Shown in pieces: positions 8,231 to 16,216 of a stretch of DNA of 64,000 nucleotides. The position numbers were made by a program, and so were the translations under genes. The notes under the pieces were generated by a model. That model ran no database searches. It was not told where the DNA came from and saw nothing but the letters and a program-made list of their open reading frames with translations. The DNA is taken from the NCBI RefSeq assembly GCF_003014695.1, contig NZ_PYAS01000002.1, forward strand, positions 496,001-560,000, in the 5' to 3' direction. This DNA is from Dyadobacter jiangsuensis. GTDB taxonomy: Bacteria; Bacteroidota; Bacteroidia; Cytophagales; Spirosomataceae. The number at the start of each line of letters is the position of its first letter. Position 1 is the stretch's first letter.

Positions 8231-9178
8231 TTACAATCCTAACAAGACTTCTTTCAATGCCGCCTGCGCCGACCACTCACGGTTGGCAGCCTGCTCGATC
8301 ACCAGCGAACGCGGGCCGTCGAGTACTTCGTCGGCTACTTTCATATTACGGCGCACGGGCAGACAGTGCATGAATTTGCCATTGTCGGTCAATGCCATTT
8401 TGGCTTCTGTGATCATCCAGGAAGGATCTGTATTGAGAACCTTTCCGTAGCTGTCATAGGACGACCAGTTTTTGCCATAAACAAAATCTGCGCCTTCCAA
8501 TGCCTTATCCTGGTCGTAAATCACCTGGCCTCTGCCTACAAAGTCGGGAGAAAGGTCGTAGCCTTCCGGGTGCGTGATCACGAGGTCCACGTCCATCGGG
8601 TTCATCCATTCGCAAAACGAGTTGGCTACTGCTTGCGGCAATGCCTTGAAATGCGGTAACCAGGTAAGCACCACCTTCGGGCGTTTTTTGAGCTTGAATT
8701 CTTCGATCGTAATGCAGTCGGCCAGCGATTGCAGCGGGTGCCGCGTCGCCGATTCGAGGTTTACGATCGGTGCATTCGCATATTTTTTGAATTGCTGGAA
8801 GACGATTTCGGAGTAGTCCTTTTCGCGATCCTGTAACCCTGCGAACGAGCGGATACCAATGATATCGCAATAGCTGCCGATAACAGCCGCCGCCTCTTTC
8901 ACATGCTCCGCCTTGTCACCATTCATGATCACACCTTCTTCCATTTCCAGTCCCCAACCATCCTGGCCGACATTCATCGTAATCACGTTCAAGCCAAGGT
9001 TCTGGGCAGCTTTCTGGGTGCTGATCCTCGTCCTTAAACTCGAATTGAAAAACAACAGGCCTATGGTTTTGTTTTTCCCAAGCCCCTGGTCTGCGAACGG
9101 ATCCTTTTTGGCTGCGATACCGCTGCTAATGAGCTGGGGGAGGTCGGTGACGTCTTTAATGGAAAGAAAGTGTTTCAT
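8231..9178 (-). CDS. argF': N-succinyl/acetylornithine carbamoyltransferase
   Basis: Carbamoylates an N-acylated ornithine rather than free ornithine, as known for Bacteroides fragilis ArgF' (succinyl) and Xanthomonas (acetyl). The 315-residue product has the carbamoyl-phosphate loop SSLRTR at 46-51, HPLQ at 147-150 and HCLPVRRN at 271-278. Residue 90 is Ala in GDKAEHV. I recall Pro at this place in the succinyl enzyme and Glu in the acetyl enzyme, and changing that Glu is reported to switch specificity, so a succinyl substrate is favoured by inference. It follows argD after 70 bases on the same strand. Confidence 0.9.
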   Translation of the reverse strand: MKHFLSIKDVTDLPQLISSGIAAKKDPFADQGLGKNKTIGLLFFNSSLRTRISTQKAAQNLGLNVITMNVGQDGWGLEMEEGVIMNGDKAEHVKEAAAVIGSYCDIIGIRSFAGLQDREKDYSEIVFQQFKKYANAPIVNLESATRHPLQSLADCITIEEFKLKKRPKVVLTWLPHFKALPQAVANSFCEWMNPMDVDLVITHPEGYDLSPDFVGRGQVIYDQDKALEGADFVYGKNWSSYDSYGKVLNTDPSWMITEAKMALTDNGKFMHCLPVRRNMKVADEVLDGPRSLVIEQAANREWSAQAALKEVLLGL

Positions 9179-9248
9179 TCAGGTTAAAATTTCGGAGATA
9201 GGTGTTCCTATTCTCAACTAGGACAAGGATGGTATTAGTTCAAAAAAA

Positions 9249-10385
9249 TCAAACAGCCGCGACAGATACTTCTTTTTTCAGTGCTTCCAGGAACAGATCT
9301 GCCTCCGCTTTGCCCAATGCGAGCGATGGCAGCAGGCGGATCGTATTTGCACCGGCAACGCCTGTGAACATTTTGTGTTCAAACAAAAGCTTATTGCGCA
9401 GGTCCTTTACCGGGAAATCGTACTCGATCCCGATCATCAGCCCGCGACCTCTCAATTCTTTATAGCCGCCAATCGCCTTAATGCCCTCGAACAGGTATTC
9501 ACCGATCTGAGCCGCATTGGCAATCAGGTTTTCTTCTTTCATGATGTCGAGCACCGCCACTCCAGCCGCGCAAGCCAGGTGGTTACCGCCGAATGTCGTT
9601 CCCAGCAAACCATAGCTTGCCTTGAACTTCGGAGAGATCAATATTCCGCCGATCGGGAAGCCATTGCCCATTCCTTTCGCCATCGACATAATGTCGGGCG
9701 TAATGCCGCTGAACTGGTGCGAGAAGAACTTGCCCGTCCGTCCGTAGCCGCATTGTACGCTGTCGAGGATCAGGATCGCGCCGGTTTCGTCGCATTTGCG
9801 TCTGAGTGTTTGTAAAAACTCATCGGTACACACATTAATACCGCCTACACCCTGAATGCCTTCCACGATCACCGCGCAAACTTCGTCGGTAATGCCTTCT
9901 TCGGCCGCAGCGGCATCGTTGAATGGCAGGAAAGTAACGTGCTCCTTGTAGTTCACAGGCGCGACGATCGACGGGTTATCCGTAGCTGCCACGGCACCGG
10001 CCGTACGGCCATGGAATGATTTTGTGAAAGAAATCACCTTCGTTCTCCCGTTGTGGAACGAGGCCAGTTTCAATGCATTCTCGTTCGCTTCCGCGCCGGA
10101 GTTGCAGAGGAATAATTTGTAGTCAGGATAACCCGAAAGCTCGCCCAACTTCTCTGCTAACTCTTCCTGAATGGAGATTTTGACAGAATTGGAATAAAAG
10201 CTGATCGCATTCAGTTGCTTCGTCAGCTTATCCACATAATAGGGATGGCAATGCCCGACCGAAATCACCGCATGGCCGCCGTAAAGGTCGAGGTACTTGG
10301 TGCCGTTCTGGTCCCAGAGGTAGCTACCTTCGGCTTTCACCGGTTCTATATCGTAAATGGGGTAGACGTCAAAAAGGTGTGACAT
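9249..10385 (-). CDS. argD: Acetyl/succinylornithine aminotransferase
   Basis: Class III PLP aminotransferase of 378 residues that makes N-acylornithine from N-acylglutamate semialdehyde with glutamate as donor. The Schiff-base lysine is Lys237 in SMAKGMGNG, the PLP-binding Asp208 is in ILDSVQCGYGRTG, and SGAEANENA is at 96-104. It lies 14 bases after the VapC-like gene and before argF', so it is probably on one minus-strand transcript with the toxin gene. Given its partners, the natural substrate is probably succinylated. Confidence 0.93.
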   Translation of the reverse strand: MSHLFDVYPIYDIEPVKAEGSYLWDQNGTKYLDLYGGHAVISVGHCHPYYVDKLTKQLNAISFYSNSVKISIQEELAEKLGELSGYPDYKLFLCNSGAEANENALKLASFHNGRTKVISFTKSFHGRTAGAVAATDNPSIVAPVNYKEHVTFLPFNDAAAAEEGITDEVCAVIVEGIQGVGGINVCTDEFLQTLRRKCDETGAILILDSVQCGYGRTGKFFSHQFSGITPDIMSMAKGMGNGFPIGGILISPKFKASYGLLGTTFGGNHLACAAGVAVLDIMKEENLIANAAQIGEYLFEGIKAIGGYKELRGRGLMIGIEYDFPVKDLRNKLLFEHKMFTGVAGANTIRLLPSLALGKAEADLFLEALKKEVSVAAV

Positions 10386-10399
10386 TTTTTTGTGGTTTA

Positions 10400-10786
10400 T
10401 CAGGCTAATTCCAAAGCTTCGATTCTTTGAAAATGATCCTTGTTCAGTGTTTTGATTGGTAATTGAAAAATGATTGCTGTGGCAGCAATGAATATGTCGC
10501 GAAATTCTATCATCAGGTTCCGCCTTCGGAGACTGTGATATATTTCAGCTGCTTTCACCGATACTTCCTCGTCGAAAGGTAGCACAGACACTCCTTCAAG
10601 AAGAATCTCAACATCCTTCTTCTTTTGATCATTGGTTGCTCCCATCATCAATTCATAAACTGTTACAGCCGAAACAAAAAGCGACGCGTCGTTCGGTAAT
10701 GACGCCAGGATTGTTTTTGACTTTTCCGGTTTCCGTAAGTATTCTATGAATATCCCGGTATCAATTACCAATCCTGTACTCTCCAT
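10400..10786 (-). CDS. vapC: PIN-domain ribonuclease toxin (VapC family)
   Basis: A 128-residue PIN-domain protein, expected to be a Mg-dependent RNase and the toxin of a type II pair. Acidic catalytic residues are visible at Asp9 (VIDTG), Glu45 (YELMMG) and Asp97 (FRDIFIAA), with Asp117 as a possible fourth, so the active site looks intact. Its start overlaps the end of the small upstream gene by 22 bases, as is typical for coupled antitoxin-toxin pairs. The pair lies between argC and argD in the arginine cluster. Confidence 0.85.
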   Translation of the reverse strand: MESTGLVIDTGIFIEYLRKPEKSKTILASLPNDASLFVSAVTVYELMMGATNDQKKKDVEILLEGVSVLPFDEEVSVKAAEIYHSLRRRNLMIEFRDIFIAATAIIFQLPIKTLNKDHFQRIEALELA

Positions 10787-10992
10787 TCATTCAAATGTTT
10801 TGAGTTCTGTTCGAGCGCCCTGATATCTTCCTCAGTCCAAGTAGAAACTTTGGTGATTTTATCTTTCCAATCAGTCAAATTTCCCGTCGACTGCTTAGTT
10901 CTTTGTTTGAGCAGGAGCAAATTGGCAAAGGCAACGAGTTGCTTTTGCTGCGTTTCGCTCAACTGATTATATGTTTGAATCAAATCGTTCAT
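10765..10992 (-). CDS. Antitoxin partner of the VapC-like toxin
   Basis: A 75-residue protein directly upstream of and overlapping the PIN toxin, hence its predicted antitoxin. I do not recognise a standard VapB DNA-binding fold. The first 30 residues form a Gln/Leu-rich amphipathic helix, and the C-terminal half is charged and Trp-containing (TWTEEDIRALEQNSKHLNEW), as in toxin-wrapping tails. The N-terminal pattern loosely resembles the orphan small gene between argG and argC. The function is inferred from position. Confidence 0.7.
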   Translation of the reverse strand: MNDLIQTYNQLSETQQKQLVAFANLLLLKQRTKQSTGNLTDWKDKITKVSTWTEEDIRALEQNSKHLNEWRVQDW

Positions 10993-11043
10993 AGCTGTCG
11001 TATCATTTACAATCCAAACTCAAACAACTCTCAACTACATCAT

Positions 11044-12027
11044 TTAAAACGCCGGCGCCTTCAATCGCAATCCTGCATCTTCCGGCAAGCCGAACAGCAG
11101 GTTCATATTCTGCACCGCCTGGCCCGACGCACCTTTGGTCAGGTTGTCGATAATACTTGTGATCAGCAGTTGGCCGTCGTGCACTTCCAGGTGAACGAAG
11201 CATTTGTTGGTATTCACGATTTGCTTCAGATCAATCGGCGTATCGCTTACGTGCGTGAATGGGTGCGACGCGTAAAAGTCCTTGTAGATGGCTTTTGCTT
11301 CTTCCAGAGTCCCTTCGTAGCGCGTGTACACATTCGCGATGATGCCGCGTGTGTAATCGCCGCGGTAAGGCACGAAGTTTACCGGCTTATCAAAATCCGC
11401 CTGCAACTTGCCGAAAGTCATTTTGATCTCCGTCAAATGTTGGTGCGAGAATGCCTTGTAAATCGACATGTTGTTGTTCCGCCACGTGAAATGCGTGGTA
11501 GCGCTCAATGCCTGGCCGGCACCCGTGCTACCCGTCACTGCGCTTACGTGGATGTCGTCTTTGATCAAACCTGCATTAGCGAGCGGTAGGACAGCCAGTT
11601 CGATGCTGGTTGCAAAACAGCCGGGGTTCGCGATTTTGGTCGCGCCCTTGATCTGCTCACGTTGCAGCTCGGGCAGGCCGTATACAAAACCATTCGATTC
11701 GTTCCGGAAATCCGTGCTGAGGTCGATCACTTTCACTGTTTCCGGCAGTTGGTATTCGCCCAGAAACTTCTTCGACTCGCCGTGACCGGAGCAGAGGAAA
11801 ATTGCGTTCAAGCCTTCCTGATTCAGCAGAGGCTGAATATCGTCGCCGGAGAATACCAGCTCAGTGTCCCCGAGCAAATCGGTATGCGTCGCATACACCG
11901 GCTTGCCTGCCTGGCTTTTGCTATGCGCGAATGCGATGGTGACATTCGGGTGGTTTATCAGGATTCGCAGCAATTCTCCGCCGGTGTATCCTGCTGCGCC
12001 TATAATGCCTATATTAATGTTACTCAT
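11044..12027 (-). CDS. argC: N-acetyl/succinyl-gamma-glutamyl-phosphate reductase
   Basis: NADPH-dependent reductase making N-acylglutamate semialdehyde, the third step of arginine synthesis. The 327-residue protein has the nucleotide-binding loop GAAGYTGGEL at 10-19 and the catalytic cysteine Cys137 in NPGCFAT, with a conserved HQHLTEI segment later. It starts 6 bases after the stop of a small antitoxin-like gene that itself follows argG, so all three are almost certainly co-transcribed. In this gene set the substrate is probably the succinyl form. Confidence 0.95.
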   Translation of the reverse strand: MSNINIGIIGAAGYTGGELLRILINHPNVTIAFAHSKSQAGKPVYATHTDLLGDTELVFSGDDIQPLLNQEGLNAIFLCSGHGESKKFLGEYQLPETVKVIDLSTDFRNESNGFVYGLPELQREQIKGATKIANPGCFATSIELAVLPLANAGLIKDDIHVSAVTGSTGAGQALSATTHFTWRNNNMSIYKAFSHQHLTEIKMTFGKLQADFDKPVNFVPYRGDYTRGIIANVYTRYEGTLEEAKAIYKDFYASHPFTHVSDTPIDLKQIVNTNKCFVHLEVHDGQLLITSIIDNLTKGASGQAVQNMNLLFGLPEDAGLRLKAPAF

Positions 12028-12033
12028 AGTGAT

Positions 12034-12237
12034 TCAATTTCGAATTGCCGTTATTTCAAAATCATCGGAAAAACAGGCAATGCCGTTCCACCATTCCAGC
12101 AATCCGTCTTTTAGCTCGGACTGCTGTTTTCTTTTTTCCAAAATAGCTTCCAGATAGTCATAAAGCTCCTGAAGAACATCGGCAGGTAATCCCTGGACCT
12201 TCCTTTGGATTTGGCTTTGGAGTTCTATTTTGGTCAT
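12034..12237 (-). CDS. Small antitoxin-like protein, no toxin beside it
   Basis: A 67-residue charged helical protein starting MTKIELQSQIQRKVQGLP, followed by a VLQELYDYLEAILEKRKQQ helix. This resembles DUF2281-type or antitoxin-like N-termini but I cannot place it firmly. It lies in a tight argG-gene-argC run (8 and 6 base gaps), with no toxin on either side. It may be an orphan antitoxin left after loss of a toxin, or a small regulator. Confidence 0.6.
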   Translation of the reverse strand: MTKIELQSQIQRKVQGLPADVLQELYDYLEAILEKRKQQSELKDGLLEWWNGIACFSDDFEITAIRN

Positions 12238-12245
12238 ATTTTCAA

Positions 12246-13448
12246 TTACTGATTTACCGAATCACTAACCTTTCCATAAATCATCACCTGGTTCGAAGCT
12301 ACTTTCGAGAAGCCGCGTACATCGTCGCCGGTCCAGGCGTTGTTCATTTCGCCGTAGCTGCCGAATTTCGATGACATCAGGTCGTATGGCGACTCGATAC
12401 CTTCTACATGGAAGCGATGCGGTGCCAGGTACACATGCACTTTACCCGTCACGTGTGATTGCGTGTCGCCCAGGAATGTTTCGATGTTACGCATGACCGG
12501 CTCTACAAACTGCCCTTTATGCAGCAAGCTGCCGTACCAGTTGGCGAGCTGTTCTTTCCAATACAATTGTTGCTCTGTCAAAACATGCTTTTCAAGCGTA
12601 TGGTGCGCTTTGATGATGATCAGCGGAGCAGCAGCTTCGAAACCTACGCGACCTTTGATACCGATAATGGTGTCACCCACGTGAATATCACGACCGATTC
12701 CAAATGGCTGCGCGATTTCTGCCAGCTTTTGAATCGCGGTTACTGAGTTTTCAAATATTTCTCCGGCAACGCCTTTCAATTCACCATTAACAAACTCCAA
12801 TGTAATGCGCTCGGGCTCAGTTTTGGTGATTTGCGTAGGCCATGCTGATTCGGGCAGATACTGATCGGAAGTCAATGTTTCCTTGCCACCTACCGATGTT
12901 CCCCAGAGACCTTTGTTGATGCTGTAAGCAGCTTTGGTCCAGTCGCGGGAAACGCCTTTCGCAGTCAAATATTCAATCTCGGCTTCGCGGGAAAGTTTCA
13001 GGTCGCGGATCGGTGTGATGATTTCTGCATCCGGAACGATGATACGGAATGCCATATCGAAACGCACCTGGTCGTTACCCGCGCCGGTGCTTCCGTGCGC
13101 GATCGCGCTCGCACCGATTTCTTTCGCATATTCAGCCACTGCAACGGCTTGGAAAATACGTTCAGCACTTACAGAAAGAGGGTAAGTGTTGTTTTTGAGA
13201 ATGTTACCAAAGATGAGGTATTTGATACAATCATTGTAATACTCTTTGGTTTTGGAAATTGTAGCATGTTGCTTCACGCCCAAAGCATAGGCATTCGCTT
13301 CGATTGTTTTCAGCTCTTCGTCCGAAAAACCACCGGTGTCCACCAAGACCGAGTATACTTCATAACCTCTGTCTTCGGCTAAATATTTTACACAAAAGGA
13401 GGTATCAAGTCCCCCGCTAAACGCTAATACTACTTTGGGCTGTGACAT
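12246..13448 (-). CDS. argG: Argininosuccinate synthase
   Basis: Condenses citrulline and aspartate with ATP. The 400-residue protein shows the PP-loop AFSGGLDTS at 9-17, STGAGNDQVRFD near residue 120, and DWTKAAYSINKGLWGTS, all typical of the family. It heads the argG-small gene-argC run and follows the HigA-type antitoxin by 47 bases. I see no clear terminator in that gap, so the TA promoter may contribute to argG expression. Confidence 0.96.
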   Translation of the reverse strand: MSQPKVVLAFSGGLDTSFCVKYLAEDRGYEVYSVLVDTGGFSDEELKTIEANAYALGVKQHATISKTKEYYNDCIKYLIFGNILKNNTYPLSVSAERIFQAVAVAEYAKEIGASAIAHGSTGAGNDQVRFDMAFRIIVPDAEIITPIRDLKLSREAEIEYLTAKGVSRDWTKAAYSINKGLWGTSVGGKETLTSDQYLPESAWPTQITKTEPERITLEFVNGELKGVAGEIFENSVTAIQKLAEIAQPFGIGRDIHVGDTIIGIKGRVGFEAAAPLIIIKAHHTLEKHVLTEQQLYWKEQLANWYGSLLHKGQFVEPVMRNIETFLGDTQSHVTGKVHVYLAPHRFHVEGIESPYDLMSSKFGSYGEMNNAWTGDDVRGFSKVASNQVMIYGKVSDSVNQ

Positions 13449-13495
13449 TATATTAATGGTATGGATACTGATTCTAAAACTGATTTTTATATAAT

Positions 13496-13900
13496 TTAAC
13501 TCGCGGCAAGGAGCGTTTCCGCCGGAATGCCAAGGTTCTTGCTGATCTCCCGGATCATCTTAATGGTCAGGTTCCGCTTTTTATTCAATACTTCCGAAAC
13601 CCGGTTTTCCCCTCCGAAATAAGGAGCGACATCCTTCCTGCTCAAATGCAATTGTTCCATTCGTTCCTTAATCGCCTCGATAGGGTCGGGTTTTGGTATT
13701 GGATGGTGTTTTTTCTCGTAATCGATGGCCAGTACAGTAATTGCTTCCAGAATATCGAGTGCCCTTTTGCGCTCAGCTTCATCTTCGAGCAGATCCGCGT
13801 CCACCAGTGCATTAATCACCTTGCCGGCTTCCTCGAAGTCGGCCTGAGTGGTGATCGGCTTGATGGTGATCTCATTTAAATTGATTGCTAATGCGCTCAT
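13496..13900 (-). CDS. higA: HigA-type antitoxin, XRE helix-turn-helix
   Basis: A 134-residue protein with an N-terminal helical segment and a C-terminal XRE-type helix-turn-helix (about residues 70-130) including LSRKDVAPYFGGENRVSEVL. This matches HigA antitoxins, which bind the toxin and repress their own promoter. It lies 13 bases after the HigB-like toxin, giving the toxin-first order characteristic of higBA. The operator should lie upstream of higB between about 14211 and 14297. Confidence 0.9.
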   Translation of the reverse strand: MSALAINLNEITIKPITTQADFEEAGKVINALVDADLLEDEAERKRALDILEAITVLAIDYEKKHHPIPKPDPIEAIKERMEQLHLSRKDVAPYFGGENRVSEVLNKKRNLTIKMIREISKNLGIPAETLLAAS

Positions 13901-13913
13901 TATCTGCGATCTG

Positions 13914-14210
13914 CTAGATGTTCTTAATGTCTTCTATTTTGTCGTAATCCTTGTGGGTTCCGATGAACCGTACAAATACCAACTGTCTTTCGTACTCAAA
14001 TTTAGCGACGAGCCGGTATTTGTTATGTGTTACGTTGAACACGATCCTGCCATTTCCAACGGTGTCAGCGTTTTTAAAAAAGCTGATTACTTCGTTGGGG
14101 TTTTGGAACCTGTTTTTCTCAACTGCGTCGTACCAGAATTCCAGTGCTGGCCGGGCGTCCGGTTGCTGATCCCAAAATGCTCGTAGTGTGCCTCGCGTGA
14201 AAATTCTCAT
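13914..14210 (-). CDS. higB: HigB-type mRNA interferase toxin
   Basis: RelE/HigB-fold toxin of 98 residues, expected to cut ribosome-bound mRNA. I take the start at the ATG giving MRIFTRGTLRAFW, the usual HigB N-terminus; the frame is open for a further 12 codons upstream. The late motif VRFIGTHKDYDKI is the typical HigB C-terminal segment with the catalytic His/Asp region. It is paired with the antitoxin gene 13 bases downstream and placed between the GNAT gene and argG. Confidence 0.88.
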   Translation of the reverse strand: MRIFTRGTLRAFWDQQPDARPALEFWYDAVEKNRFQNPNEVISFFKNADTVGNGRIVFNVTHNKYRLVAKFEYERQLVFVRFIGTHKDYDKIEDIKNI

Positions 14211-14297
14211 ACTGGCTGCAAAAGTACGCAAGTTTGGGGGAATCATGTTCCCAAACCGGGAAAAGCTGCTGGCCGCGTGCTTGTTGACAGTAACAAA

Positions 14298-14339
14298 AAT
14301 ACCCCGCTTCGGACCTTTTCGGTTGCCGGGCGGGGTATT
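14298..14339 (-). terminator. Terminator after the GNAT gene
   Basis: AATACCCCGC at 14298-14307 pairs perfectly with 14330-14339, and on the minus strand a U-rich TTTTTG follows. It separates the GNAT transcript from higBA-argG, so the arginine cluster is not a single operon. Confidence 0.8.
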
Positions 14340-14377
14340 AAAAATGAGATACTAAAATCTATCAAGTGTGCGATACA

Positions 14378-15109
14378 TTAGTGTACCAGCACGGCCCCGG
14401 CGTTTTTCTTTTTGGCACGTTCTTCCCTTCGCAGCAAAATGCGTTGCTTGATGCGCATCCAGCGTTCATAAAGGCTTGATTCCTTCAAGAAATCCCAGGT
14501 ATGGCTTTCTGTTGCCGTTTCGCCTCCATTCGTAGGCGTCGCGGCAGGTTTCTTATCTTCCGGATCGTACATCATACCCGTGCAAAGACAGTGTTTTCTG
14601 TTGGTCCGGGTGAGTACGTCGTAATTCACACAGCTCGCGCAGCCTTTCCAGAATGCGTCGTCTGCGGGCAATTCGCTGAACGTTACTGGCTCGTAGCCCA
14701 AATCCGAGTTGATTTTCATCACCGGAAGGCTCGTAGTGATACCGATAATTTTGGCATCAGGATATTTTTGACGCGACAGTTCGAAAGCTTTCATTTTAAT
14801 AGCTTTCGCCATGCCGCTGTTGCGGAAATCAGGATGTACGATCAACCCTGAATTCGCCACGAATTTTCCATGCTCCCAGGTTTCGATGTAACAAAACCCT
14901 ACCCATTCTCCTGTATCTGTTGTAGCAATGATGGCTTTTCCTTCCACCATTTTCTCCATAATATACACAGGGGAACGTTTGGCTATACCGGTACCACGCT
15001 TTTTGGCGCTCTCCTCCATTTCCGCGCAGATTTGTTCGGCGTAATGGAGATGATTTTCATTGGCAGTCTGTACGATAAACTTACTGCCCACTACTTCGGT
15101 ATTTTTCAT
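14378..15109 (-). CDS. GNAT N-acyltransferase of the arginine cluster, with Cys motif
   Basis: A 243-residue GNAT-fold acyltransferase. The CoA-binding loop is in VHPDFRNSGMAKAI (about 91-104, RNSGMA). After the fold comes a cysteine group CASC (157, 160) and CLC (174, 176), which could bind zinc, and then a basic helical tail. Its place at the head of the arginine genes suggests the missing first step, transfer of an acetyl or succinyl group to glutamate. That is inference from context and from similar placement in Bacteroidota genomes. It is divergent from aat across a 384-base gap. Confidence 0.75.
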   Translation of the reverse strand: MKNTEVVGSKFIVQTANENHLHYAEQICAEMEESAKKRGTGIAKRSPVYIMEKMVEGKAIIATTDTGEWVGFCYIETWEHGKFVANSGLIVHPDFRNSGMAKAIKMKAFELSRQKYPDAKIIGITTSLPVMKINSDLGYEPVTFSELPADDAFWKGCASCVNYDVLTRTNRKHCLCTGMMYDPEDKKPAATPTNGGETATESHTWDFLKESSLYERWMRIKQRILLRREERAKKKNAGAVLVH

Positions 15110-15493
15110 TGATGACTATGCTGACAAAATGTTCAAGACAATAATTAACTAACCCAGAGAAAAACGATGGGACGTCTAGAAATTGTAAGAAAGTTGCGGG
15201 TATTAGATATTTACCACGTAGGTAAAAGGAGATTATACGGTCCGTGGGGACCTGAATCGGAAAGGCGTAGTATGCAGAACTGTATGTATGCCGTTGTGAT
15301 TCATTGACTTGCTTGTGCGTCTAAGAGGCTGCAAATTTTCAAAAAAAAAATCTTACAGCAAAGAAACAGAAGATATATTTTTATGGTTCGTTTTGCATTA
15401 TTAAAGTTTTAAGACCGAATTTGCAGGCACGCCCGTTTTCGTGCAATTCACACTTCGATCAGCAATATTATTACCCTAAATTCAGTGGCTTTC
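15110..15493. other. Intergenic region between the GNAT gene and aat
   Basis: This is the longest stretch without a recognised gene. It must hold divergent promoters, but I find no convincing TTTG/TAnnTTTG pair. The right part (15330-15420) is AT-rich. The left part contains one small plus-strand open frame, listed separately. No tRNA fold or strong hairpin is visible. Confidence 0.5.
15167..15307 (+). CDS. Possible 46-residue small protein, unrecognised
   Basis: An ATG-to-TGA open frame of 46 codons in the GNAT-aat gap. The product is basic and aromatic, starting MGRLEIVRKLRVLDIYH and containing LYGPWGPESERR, with seven arginines. CAGAGA lies about 10 bases upstream of the ATG. I recognise no family. 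Codon use includes CTA, AGA and TTA, unlike the neighbouring genes, so it may be chance or recently acquired. Confidence 0.2.
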   Translation: MGRLEIVRKLRVLDIYHVGKRRLYGPWGPESERRSMQNCMYAVVIH

Positions 15494-16102
15494 ATGTCTG
15501 CAATCAGTACCGACGACCTCCTGAACGGCTATATCAATGGTATTTTTCCAATGGCCGAGGCGGACGGTACTATTTACTGGTACTCGCCCAATCCCCGGGC
15601 GGTAATTCCCATTGATACTTACAAGCCGTCAAAATCACTTCGGCCGGTGCTCAACAAAAAGCATTTCGAGATCCGGATCGATACCGATTTCGAGGGTGTC
15701 ATGCGCGGGTGTGCGCTTCCACGAGCGAGCGAGCCCGGGACATGGATTTCCGAGGAAATCATCGCTTCCTATACTGCGTTGCACGAGATTGGCTATGCGC
15801 ACAGTGTAGAAGCCTGGCGCGAAGACCGGCTGGTAGGAGGGTTGTACGGCGTTTCTATCAATGGGGTGTTTTTTGGGGAATCGATGTTTACGATCGAGAG
15901 TAACGCATCGAAAGTGGCGTTCCACTACTTGATCCAGCTTTTAAAACTGAACCGCTTCGCATTGCTGGACACCCAATTTATCAATGACAATGTGCTCCGT
16001 TACGGCGCCATCGAAATCCCTCGGGATGAATACCTCGATCAGCTCCACAAAGCATTAAAACTCAGAAGGCAGTTCAATGGGGCGGTTTTAAGCGAATTAT
16101 AA
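15494..16102 (+). CDS. aat: Leucyl/phenylalanyl-tRNA-protein transferase
   Basis: Transfers Leu or Phe from aminoacyl-tRNA to N-terminal Lys or Arg of proteins, marking them for ClpS/ClpAP (N-degron pathway). The product has the family signatures YINGIFPM, WYSPNPRAVIP, GGLYGVSINGVFFGESMF and a DTQF segment. I start it at the ATG at 15494 (MSAISTDDLL); a GTG three codons upstream in the same frame is less likely. The resulting 202 residues is a normal length. It is not overlapping with proB, which follows after about 110 bases. Confidence 0.95.
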   Translation: MSAISTDDLLNGYINGIFPMAEADGTIYWYSPNPRAVIPIDTYKPSKSLRPVLNKKHFEIRIDTDFEGVMRGCALPRASEPGTWISEEIIASYTALHEIGYAHSVEAWREDRLVGGLYGVSINGVFFGESMFTIESNASKVAFHYLIQLLKLNRFALLDTQFINDNVLRYGAIEIPRDEYLDQLHKALKLRRQFNGAVLSEL

Positions 16103-16157
16103 TGTGCCAAATGCTCCGTCGGTTCTGGTAAGGCATCCGTTTTCGTTTGAAAAGCAG

Positions 16158-16165
16158 TATTTTTG
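16158..16165 (+). promoter_or_regulatory. Putative -7 box upstream of proB
   Basis: TATTTTTG matches TAnnTTTG and lies 51 bases before the TTG start of proB. No clear TTTG is found at the expected -33 distance, so this is a partial match. Confidence 0.35.
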
Positions 16166-16216
16166 CGCCCAGATTGATTACCGGGCATCGGCAGCAGTTG
16201 TAACGATGCCGCTTAT

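Noticed and set aside
7079..15109. One single arginine operon from the GNAT gene to hemH
   Set aside because: A clear terminator at 14298-14339 separates the GNAT gene, and a hairpin plus a 78-base gap lies before hemH, so several transcripts are more likely.
15110..15493. tRNA or riboswitch in the GNAT-aat gap
   Set aside because: I could not fold a cloverleaf or find a known aptamer core; only weak AT-rich sequence and one small open frame are visible.
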